Shown here: positions 1-5,075 of the stretch, in pieces | Layout of the letters: every line of letters begins with the position of its first letter | Numbering within the stretch: position 1 is the first letter of the stretch | Origin: Chloroflexota bacterium | GTDB lineage: Bacteria > Chloroflexota > Anaerolineae > Caldilineales > Caldilineaceae | DNA: 6,904 nt | NCBI GenBank assembly: GCA_003577005.1 | Contig: QEUW01000399.1 | Coordinates: 1-6,904 of the forward strand | Reading direction: 5' to 3' | The notes under the pieces: generated by a model | Databases searched by the model: none | What the model saw: only the letters and a program-made list of their open reading frames with translations | What the model was told of the DNA's origin: nothing | Program-made: the position numbers and the translations under genes

Positions 1-53
1 ACCGCCCGATGGTCGTCTACGACCAGAACTCGAATGAGGGATGTGTTCTCCAT
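1..53 (-). CDS. Response regulator, N-terminal fragment cut by the window edge
   Basis: Reading leftward from the ATG at 53..51, the frame gives MENTSLIRVLVVDDHRA and stays open to base 1. A hydrophobic beta strand followed by DDH is the start of a receiver domain; the two Asp are the Mg-binding acidic pair of the phosphorylation pocket. Only about 17 residues are visible, so the output domain is unknown, but the DDHR start and the two neighbouring regulators suggest the NarL/FixJ (LuxR-HTH) family. GGAGG at 58-62 lies 4 nt before this ATG. An in-frame ATG at 68 (adding MHGGY) with GGGGAG upstream is an alternative start. Unlike its upstream neighbour, this gene keeps both acidic residues. 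It begins 41 bp after that neighbour's stop and is probably co-transcribed with it. Confidence 0.8.
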   Translation of the reverse strand, partial: MENTSLIRVLVVDDHRA

Positions 54-57
54 GTAA

Positions 58-62
58 CCTCC
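58..62 (-). promoter_or_regulatory. Shine-Dalgarno site of the edge response regulator
   Basis: On the minus strand GGAGG is followed by TTAC and then the ATG at 53..51. It is the best ribosome binding site in the 41-bp gap after the receiver-only gene and supports the short edge reading frame as a real gene. The spacing is at the short end of normal, so an upstream in-frame start at 68 is not excluded. Confidence 0.55.
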
Positions 63-94
63 ATGCATCCATCTCCCCACAGTTCCATTTGCGG

Positions 95-520
95 CTATTT
101 CAACGGTAGCGGTTCCACCCCGTATTCCACCAGCTTGCGGCTCAGATAGCACTCGCCGGCAGAGAGCGTGCGGATCGCCTCGATCAGCTCGTTGCCGGCC
201 GCCTCTTTCAACACAAAGCCACGAACACCAACCTCAAGTGCCTGGCGCACATCCCCGCCGTTCAGACACAATCCAAGCAGGATCACCCGAGCAGACGGGC
301 AGAGTGTACTAATGCGCTGGGCTGCCTCCAGACTGCGGCGCACGGGCAGCACCAGATCCAGCACGACGATATCGGGATGGCTATTGGCTATCGCACCGGC
401 GGCGCTCAGCCCATCGGTGGCTTCCCCAACGACAACGAAGTCAGGCTGCGTCTCAAGCAAGATGCGCAACAGGGTGCGCATCTTCTCATGCTTGTCGGTC
501 AGGAAAACGGTGATGCTCAT
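95..520 (-). CDS. Receiver-only response regulator, partly degenerate, no DNA-binding domain
   Basis: This 141-residue protein is a single receiver domain of the NarL/FixJ type. It aligns without gaps to the full-length regulator at 874-1527, with about 57 identities in the first 129 residues by eye, so the two look like paralogues. Asp9, the phospho-acceptor Asp55 (VVLDL), Pro59 and Lys105 (VLKEAAG) are kept. The second acidic residue is Lys10 where the paralogue has Asp10, and the switch Ser/Thr is Gly83 (LLGL versus ILSM). The Gly after the phosphorylation loop is also lost (Ser63). The protein stops after LSRKLVEYGVEPLPLK, where the paralogue goes on to a linker and a LuxR-type HTH. Only 41 bp separate this stop from the next start, so the HTH is not hidden in another frame. 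The start is supported by AAAGG 7 nt upstream. It could be a phosphate sink, a protein-interaction regulator or a decaying duplicate. Confidence 0.85.
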   Translation of the reverse strand: MSITVFLTDKHEKMRTLLRILLETQPDFVVVGEATDGLSAAGAIANSHPDIVVLDLVLPVRRSLEAAQRISTLCPSARVILLGLCLNGGDVRQALEVGVRGFVLKEAAGNELIEAIRTLSAGECYLSRKLVEYGVEPLPLK

Positions 521-556
521 CGCTTTGCCTTTGATTCCAGAATGGGCCGCGGATGT

Positions 557-569
557 GTGACCCAGTCAC
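557..569. promoter_or_regulatory. Palindrome GTGAC-CCA-GTCAC upstream of the receiver-only gene
   Basis: The 13-base sequence has perfect 5-bp arms around a 3-base centre and lies 36 bp upstream of the ATG at 520. This is a plausible position for an operator of the receiver-only gene. Its outer GTGA...TCAC resembles the outer part of the inverted repeat upstream of the kinase (5021-5035), though the spacing differs (5 versus 7 bases). The binding protein is unknown. Confidence 0.3.
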
Positions 570-623
570 CCCGATGCAAAGCTGAGGGCAACGGCGCGAG
601 GAGGTATGTTCAGTGAAATGACG

Positions 624-645
624 TGACCGACGGGCGTCCCGGTCA
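624..645. repeat. Imperfect inverted repeat (bulged hairpin)
   Basis: TGACC (624-628) pairs with GGTCA (641-645). Inside, GACG (629-632) pairs with CGTC (635-638) around a two-base GG turn, leaving CC (639-640) as a bulge. It lies about 100 bp upstream of the receiver-only gene. No T tract follows in either direction, so it is not an ordinary intrinsic terminator. It may be leader structure or chance in GC-rich DNA. Confidence 0.3.
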
Positions 646-810
646 GGTTTTGCCATCCGTTCCAAAGATGGATACCAGACGCTACGCCAACCGGGGCTGC
701 TCCCCGTAAGCGCCGTTGCCCACCGGGGCATTCACAGTGTATGCGCCGGGCCGCCGCCTGGCTAGAGGGTAAGCTTGATATTTGTTGTAGGGATTTTTAG
801 ACAGACGGGT

Positions 811-854
811 GCAATCCACCTTCCTGGAAGCTTTGAGCTTCCAGGAAGGTTTGC
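811..854. repeat. Perfect 14-bp stem-loop just downstream of the full-length response regulator
   Basis: ACCTTCCTGGAAGC (818-831) is exactly complementary to GCTTCCAGGAAGGT (837-850) around a five-base loop TTTGA (832-836). The stem extends by GCAA (811-814) with TTGC (851-854) if TCC (815-817) bulges out. Each arm is nearly self-complementary (CTTCC-T-GGAAG), so a cruciform or two small hairpins are also possible. It begins 19 bp after the regulator stop, which is where a transcript end or 3' stabilising hairpin would sit. There is no T-run after the stem on either strand, so it is not a canonical rho-independent terminator. A REP-like element or a processing or stability site are alternatives. 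The structure is certain; the role is not. Confidence 0.75.
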
Positions 855-873
855 AGAAAAACGAAGCGGCACC

Positions 874-1527
874 CTACTCGGACGAAATGATGCCGTGCCG
901 CAGGGCAAAGAGGACGAGTTGGGGCAAATTGTCGATCTCCAGCTTTTGCATGAGCCGGCTGCGATAGGTATCCACCGTCTTGGGTGAGAGCGCCAACTGT
1001 TCGGCGATCTGTGCGGTTGAGTTGCCTTCCACCACCAGTTGCAGCACCTCACGCTCGCGGGCCGACAGTAGCTCTAGCGGGCTCTCTGGCTCCAGCAGCG
1101 TGCGCTGGACCAGATATTCATCGACGAATTCATCGGCAATTTTGGGGCTCAAATGGCGCCGGCCCGCACACACCGCCCGAACCGCCTTGATCAATTCATC
1201 CCCCGCGGACTCCTTCGGCACGTACCCGCGCGCACCCGCGCGCAAGGCGCGGTAGGTGTGCTCGGGATTGGCATACATCGACAAGATGATGACTTGGGTC
1301 GAAGGATATTCGGCGCGGATCTGGCGCGTAGCTTCGATGCCGTTTAACTCCGGCATGGCAATATCGATTACGGCAACCTGGGGACGCAACTGGGCGACGG
1401 CGCGCAGCGCGTCACGCCCGTTGGTGGCTTCCCCCACGACCTTGAGGTCGGGCTGAGATTCGAGCAGCAGGCGCAACCCGGCGCGCACGACGCCATGGTC
1501 GTCGGCCAACACAATGGCAATCGTCAT
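874..1527 (-). CDS. NarL/FixJ-family two-component response regulator (receiver plus LuxR-type HTH)
   Basis: The protein has 217 residues, the usual family length. Residues 1-120 form a receiver with the acidic pair Asp9-Asp10 (ADDH), phospho-acceptor Asp55 (VIDIAMPELNG), Ser83 (ILSMY) and Lys105 (VPKESAG), so the full phosphorylation pocket is present. After a linker, residues about 153-212 form a LuxR/GerE-type HTH (LSAREREVLQLVVEGNST, AQIAEQLALSPKTVDTYRSR), the DNA-binding output. It is a cytoplasmic transcription factor expected to be phosphorylated by the kinase immediately upstream. The ATG (1527..1525) overlaps the kinase TGA as ATGA, and GGAGG at 1535-1539 inside the kinase gene serves as its ribosome binding site, so the two are translationally coupled. 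The target genes are unknown; its own operon and the paralogous regulators downstream are candidates. The family call is firm and the pairing is strong inference. Confidence 0.95.
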   Translation of the reverse strand: MTIAIVLADDHGVVRAGLRLLLESQPDLKVVGEATNGRDALRAVAQLRPQVAVIDIAMPELNGIEATRQIRAEYPSTQVIILSMYANPEHTYRALRAGARGYVPKESAGDELIKAVRAVCAGRRHLSPKIADEFVDEYLVQRTLLEPESPLELLSAREREVLQLVVEGNSTAQIAEQLALSPKTVDTYRSRLMQKLEIDNLPQLVLFALRHGIISSE

Positions 1528-4500
1528 CTCTCCACCTCCACCGCAATAGTAACGCCCTGGCCCGGCCCCGATTGGAGCTCAAACCGGCCCCCCACACTCT
1601 CGGCGCGTTCGCGCATGATCAGCACACCCCAACCCTGCAGCTGTTCTGGATCGGCGGAACCGGCCAACACCATCCCGCGGCCATTATCGGCCACCGATAG
1701 ACGAATATACCGGTCTTCCGCCACCAGAGTAACCGTTACATGGGTTGCCTGGGCATGTTTGGCGACGTTGTTGAACGCTTCCTGGGCAATCCGGAAGAGC
1801 GTTAATTCCACCTCCTCCGGCAGGCGCGGGAAGGATTGTTCGCCCTGCACATCGACGGTGAGGCCGGTGCGGCGGGCAAACTGTGTGGCATACCAGCGCA
1901 AGGCGGCCAACAGCCCATAGTCGGCCAGCATGGGGGGGCGCAAATCGGACATGACGTCGCGCACCTGTTCCGTCAGTTGTTCGGCCAGCCTGCGCGCCTC
2001 CTGAAGGGTAGCATCTACCGGATTGGCCGCCAGCGAGCTGGCGGCCAGTTGCGTTTGAATCAGCTTCAAGCTGAGGCTCAGCGCGGTCAAGTTCTGCCCG
2101 ATCAGGTCATGCAGGTTACGGGCCAGTTCCTGCCGTTCATGTTCTTGGGCGCGGGCCAGCGTTCTGTTCAAGGTACGCAGCAGGGTGCGCTGACGCTCCA
2201 CCTCGTGCAGCAAACGAACCTTTCTCTGCTCGGCCTGCCGGCGCTCGGTGAGGTCAAAAAAGGTGATCACCACGCCATCGATGTGGCCGTCAGCGGTGCG
2301 GTAGGGGCGCTGACGCACCAAAAACCAGCGTCCGTCTTCACTCGGCGCCTCGCATTCCACCAGCTCCTGGCCTTGCAACACCCGTTGGGCGTCGGCCTCC
2401 AGGGCAGCGTAGCTGATCTTGGGTTTCAGCTGGCCAATGGGCCGGCCCTGATCGGAGGATACAAGATGGAACAGTTCGGGCACGCGGGGTGTGTACCATT
2501 TGATGATCAGGTCTCGGTCCAGGAAGAGCGTGGCGATGTCAGTCGTCGCCAGCAGGTTCTGCAGATCGCTGTGCGCCTGGGTGACTTCCTCAACCTTGTT
2601 CTTCAATTCCTGATTGACGGTCTGTAACTCCTCATTGATCGACTGCAACTCCTCCTTGCTCGTTTCCAGTTCTTCGAGCGTCGATTTATATTCCTCGTTG
2701 GTCGACTGCAATTCCTCGTTGGAGGCCCGGAGCTCCTCCTCAGAAGTTTCGTGTTCTTCCTGCATGGCCTGGAGCTGCTCATGTTCGTGCCTCAACTTCT
2801 CAGCTAGCCGCCGAATCGTGGCATCGCGCTCGCGCACTTCGGCGCTGTCGAGCCCATCCTCCAGCCTTCCACTCTCATCTTCGAGAAAGGTCACTAGAGC
2901 CAGGCGTCTATCGCCGGCCTGCTGGCGCGGCCGCACGGCCATGCTGACGAGATGGGGCGAGCCGTTGAACTGGACCGGCACGGGTGGGGTAACGGTGGCT
3001 CTGCCATGCCCGAAGGCCTGGTAGAGCGCCGAACGTAGCCCGGCCTGCAGTTCGGGGCGGACGAGGCGGGTGATATCGCCGGTCAGCGAACCCCCAGGGG
3101 GCACGAGATAGCGACCCACCGTTTCGGAAAGGTGCAAGACCATCAGTTGCTCATCGACCAACAGGCTGGGCGGCGCCAACTCCTCGAGCACCTGGTAGTG
3201 GAGCGCCGCGCCTGAGCGTCTGGTGAGCAGTGGCAGGACGCCGGCGCTGGCTGGCCGCGGCGCGTTCACCGGCGCCGCTGGCAGCGAAGCGAGGATGGGC
3301 TGGGCGCTTGCACCTTCCCGGCGCTGGTAGACGCGGTGTTTCTTATCCAACGTGACAAAGAGTTCCGTCGCACTTTCGGCTGATTCCGCGCTGCCGAGCA
3401 ACAAATAGCCTTGCGGGCGCAGGGCATAATGGAAGACCCCGAACACCCGCTCTTGCAGCTCGTGCTGGAGGTAGATCAATAAATTCCGGCAACTGATCAG
3501 ATCGAGGCGGGAGAAGGGTGGGTCCTTGATCACGTTGTGCAGCGCAAAGAGCACTCGTTCGCGCACCCCGGCTTTCACGCGAACGTGGTCATCCTCTTGG
3601 GTAAAGAAGCGTCCAAGCCGCTCCTCGGCGATATCAGCGACAATGGCGGCGGGATAGATACCCTGGCGCGCGATGCGCAGCGCCTGCTCGTCCAGATCGG
3701 TGGCGAAGATCTGAATCTCCGGCGCATACCCTAACCTTGCCGCCTGCTCCAGCAGCAAGAAAGCTAGGGAATAGGCCTCTTCACCCGTGGCGCACCCCAC
3801 CACCCAGACCCGTACCGTGTCGCCGGCGCCCTTGTTGGCAAAAAGCTGCGGAATAATCTCTCCTTCCAGGATGCCAAAGGTTTCTCTGTCGCGAAAAAAA
3901 CTGGTCACGCTGATCAGCAGATCCTGGAAGAGCAACGCAACCTCGGCGGGTGACCGGCGCAGCAGGTTGAGATAAGTCTTTAGAGCTGTACTGTGCGTCA
4001 CTTGCATGCGCCGGCCGATCCGCCGCAGCACCGTCGAGCGTTTGTACTGGCTGAAGTCGTGGCCGGTGCGAAGCTGGATCTGGACCAGAATCTGGTGGAG
4101 CGCATCCTGGTCTTCATCGGGGAGGGCAGCCGGCTCGTCGGGCAGTTTGATGATTTTTCTGTTCTGCTGGTAGGTGAGCAGTTCACGCGCCAACTCTTCC
4201 ACGGGCAAAATGACATCAACCAGGCCGGTGGCAATGGCGCTCTGCGGCATGCCATCGTACTCGGCATCCACGGGGTCCTGCACCATGAGCAGACCCCCAT
4301 ATTCTTTGATGGCCTTGATGCCTAGTGCGCCGTCGGCGCCGCTGCCGGAGAGAATGATAGCCACACCGTCGCCGCGTTGTTCGGCCAGGGTGCGAAAGAA
4401 AAAGTCAACCGGCGCACGTGCCTGCCGCTCCTCCTCGAGAGGAATCAATTGCAGATGCGTGCCGGTGTCGGCGAGATTACAGTTGGGTGGAATGACATAG

Positions 4501-4787
4501 ACCCGGTTGGGTTCAACCAGTGTCTTCTCGGTTACTTGAATGACGGGCATCGCCGTATGGCGCTGCAACAGCGTGGCCAGATGACTCTCCCGTTCCGGCG
4601 CCAGGTGCATGATGACGACAAAGGCCATGCCGCTATCGGGCGCTAGGGTCGCAAAAAAGCGTTGCAGCGCCGGCAGGCCGCCAGCAGAGGCGCCGATCCC
4701 GACGACCGTACACGCCGCGTCAGGTTCGTCTTCTCGTGTATCATCCTGAGGTTGCGCGGATTCGTTTGCGTTGATTTCCTCGATCAT
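1524..4787 (-). CDS. CheB-CheR-PAS-PAS hybrid sensor histidine kinase (HisKA_3/HATPase_c)
   Basis: This 1087-residue protein has no transmembrane segment or signal peptide that I can see, so it is probably cytoplasmic. Residues 27-200 are a CheB methylesterase with the catalytic triad Ser34 (GIGASAGG), His61 (MHLAPE) and Asp152 (SGSGADG); no receiver precedes it. Residues about 230-490 are a CheR methyltransferase: TSFFRD with Arg299, the SAM-binding GCATGEEAYSLA (331-342), Asp364 (FATDLD) and SCRNLLIY (432-439). A Pro/Ala linker (491-517) leads to a PAS-like domain (525-640), an EEL-rich coiled coil (650-740) and a second PAS (740-850). The kinase core has the phospho-acceptor His893 (NLHDLIGQ) and an HATPase_c with Asn1007 (N box), DNGRGM (1034-1039) and GPGQGVTI. 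The ATG at 4787 is the only start in frame after the TGA at 4811..4809; its best SD (GGAG) is 12 nt away. It would sense a signal through PAS and phosphorylate the downstream regulator. The role of CheB/CheR here is unknown, since no receptor gene is in view. Confidence 0.95.
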   Translation of the reverse strand: MIEEINANESAQPQDDTREDEPDAACTVVGIGASAGGLPALQRFFATLAPDSGMAFVVIMHLAPERESHLATLLQRHTAMPVIQVTEKTLVEPNRVYVIPPNCNLADTGTHLQLIPLEEERQARAPVDFFFRTLAEQRGDGVAIILSGSGADGALGIKAIKEYGGLLMVQDPVDAEYDGMPQSAIATGLVDVILPVEELARELLTYQQNRKIIKLPDEPAALPDEDQDALHQILVQIQLRTGHDFSQYKRSTVLRRIGRRMQVTHSTALKTYLNLLRRSPAEVALLFQDLLISVTSFFRDRETFGILEGEIIPQLFANKGAGDTVRVWVVGCATGEEAYSLAFLLLEQAARLGYAPEIQIFATDLDEQALRIARQGIYPAAIVADIAEERLGRFFTQEDDHVRVKAGVRERVLFALHNVIKDPPFSRLDLISCRNLLIYLQHELQERVFGVFHYALRPQGYLLLGSAESAESATELFVTLDKKHRVYQRREGASAQPILASLPAAPVNAPRPASAGVLPLLTRRSGAALHYQVLEELAPPSLLVDEQLMVLHLSETVGRYLVPPGGSLTGDITRLVRPELQAGLRSALYQAFGHGRATVTPPVPVQFNGSPHLVSMAVRPRQQAGDRRLALVTFLEDESGRLEDGLDSAEVRERDATIRRLAEKLRHEHEQLQAMQEEHETSEEELRASNEELQSTNEEYKSTLEELETSKEELQSINEELQTVNQELKNKVEEVTQAHSDLQNLLATTDIATLFLDRDLIIKWYTPRVPELFHLVSSDQGRPIGQLKPKISYAALEADAQRVLQGQELVECEAPSEDGRWFLVRQRPYRTADGHIDGVVITFFDLTERRQAEQRKVRLLHEVERQRTLLRTLNRTLARAQEHERQELARNLHDLIGQNLTALSLSLKLIQTQLAASSLAANPVDATLQEARRLAEQLTEQVRDVMSDLRPPMLADYGLLAALRWYATQFARRTGLTVDVQGEQSFPRLPEEVELTLFRIAQEAFNNVAKHAQATHVTVTLVAEDRYIRLSVADNGRGMVLAGSADPEQLQGWGVLIMRERAESVGGRFELQSGPGQGVTIAVEVER
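1535..1539 (-). promoter_or_regulatory. Ribosome binding site of the response regulator, inside the kinase 3' end
   Basis: On the minus strand GGAGG is followed by seven bases (TGGAGAG) and the ATG at 1527..1525. The kinase TGA (1526..1524) shares bases with this ATG. A good Shine-Dalgarno site plus a 4-bp ATGA overlap indicates translational coupling, giving matched levels of kinase and regulator. Confidence 0.75.
2571..2738 (-). repeat. Eight uninterrupted heptads coding the signalling coiled coil of the kinase
   Basis: Residues 684-739 of the kinase are eight consecutive 7-residue units of the form E-E-L-x-x-x-N: EELRASN, EELQSTN, EEYKSTL, EELETSK, EELQSIN, EELQTVN, QELKNKV, EEVTQAH. Leu or Tyr fills one core position in nearly every unit, while the second core position is often Ser or Thr. 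The DNA shows matching near-repeats of 'ctgcaa(c/t)tcctc'. This EELQS/NEEL stretch is a hallmark of CheB/CheR fusion kinases, joining the first PAS to the second. It likely forms a parallel dimeric helix that transmits signal between modules. Confidence 0.8.
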
Positions 4788-4977
4788 AGCTAGCTTCGTC
4801 TCCGACCTTCACTAGCTCGTGCGCAACAGCGGCTTACAGAGCAACCTTTGGTGTATTGGCAACGACCCAACCTCCGCGAGGGGCCAGGGGCAGCTTCGCC
4901 AGCCAAACAATCTGTGGCCACTTTCCGGAGGTCTTGCGAGCAATGATTATCAAAGGTTCGATATCGTTCCAGACACG

Positions 4978-5006
4978 AGGATATGCGCAATTAGAATGGA
5001 TGTCAA
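4978..5006 (-). promoter_or_regulatory. Candidate sigma70-type promoter for the kinase-regulator operon
   Basis: On the minus strand a perfect -35 TTGACA (5006..5001) is followed by a 17-bp spacer and TATCCT (4983..4978), four of six matches to the -10 consensus. The expected transcription start is near 4971, giving a leader of roughly 180 nt before the kinase ATG. The location between a convergent-free gene end and the kinase start fits an operon promoter. If the organism uses different sigma preferences, the match could be fortuitous. Confidence 0.55.
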
Positions 5007-5020
5007 GCACCAATCAAAGG

Positions 5021-5035
5021 GTGAATGGTATTCAC
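5021..5035. promoter_or_regulatory. Inverted repeat GTGAAT-GGT-ATTCAC upstream of the kinase promoter
   Basis: Perfect 6-bp arms flank a 3-base centre. The repeat lies 14 bp upstream of the -35 box, with its centre near -57 relative to the predicted start, a place typical for an activator site. The adjacent LuxR-type regulator (874-1527) is a natural candidate for autoregulation, but the sequence does not prove which protein binds. Confidence 0.45.
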
Positions 5036-5075
5036 TTTCGAGACGAGCCTGTCTTCATAAAGATCGCCCAGGCGT

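Larger units (their letters stand above)
521..873. other. 353-bp intergenic region between two response regulator genes
   Basis: No credible coding frame is present; the longest minus frame (486-731) has low-complexity, Arg-rich content and no ribosome binding site. The stretch contains a strong stem-loop close to the stop of the upstream regulator (811-854), an AT-rich patch at about 770-815, a short inverted repeat CGGGG-CTGCT-CCCCG around 692-706, a bulged hairpin at 624-645 and a GTGAC-CCA-GTCAC palindrome at 557-569. I see no convincing -35/-10 pair. TTGCAC (814..809) followed by TACAAC (789..784) has a 19-bp spacer, which is too long. The length and structure suggest the receiver-only gene has its own control and is not simply an operon extension, but this is inference. 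Confidence 0.6.
4788..5075. other. 288-bp intergenic region with kinase promoter and long leader
   Basis: No credible gene lies here. The minus frame at 4790-4990 would begin at a TTG inside the promoter spacer and has no recognisable content. From right to left the region holds the synthetase 3' end, an inverted repeat (5021-5035), a sigma70-like promoter (4978-5006), a CGATATCG palindrome (4959-4966) near the expected transcription start, a small CCTC-CGC-GAGG inverted repeat (4871-4881), and then the kinase start. I find no hairpin with a T tract behind the synthetase stop, so read-through from that gene is possible. Confidence 0.6.

Noticed and set aside
601..629. AGGAGGT followed by ATG and a six-codon plus-strand frame
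   Set aside because: The Shine-Dalgarno-like sequence abuts the ATG with almost no spacing and the peptide is only six residues; chance is more likely.
486..731. 81-residue minus-strand frame in the intergenic gap
   Set aside because: It overlaps the start of the receiver-only gene out of frame, lacks a Shine-Dalgarno site and resembles no known family.
784..814. TTGCAC / TACAAC as a promoter for the receiver-only gene
   Set aside because: The spacer would be 19 bp and both boxes are imperfect; not strong enough to annotate.
1224..1243. Tandem 10-bp repeat acccgcgcgc x2 in the response regulator gene
   Set aside because: It encodes the conserved LRAGARGYV segment of the receiver with no length change relative to the paralogue, so it reflects codon use and not an expansion.
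1836..2627. 263-residue open frame on the plus strand inside the kinase gene
   Set aside because: It is the antisense shadow of a well-supported kinase frame with clear motifs; the protein has no recognisable domain and no ribosome binding site was seen.
2614..3024. Ser-rich plus-strand frame (about 136 residues)
   Set aside because: The Ser/Cys repeats are the reverse reading of the Glu/Leu/Gln heptads of the kinase coiled coil.
4790..4990. 66-residue minus-strand frame upstream of the kinase
   Set aside because: It starts with TTG inside the spacer of the candidate promoter, so it would not be on that transcript, and its content is unremarkable.
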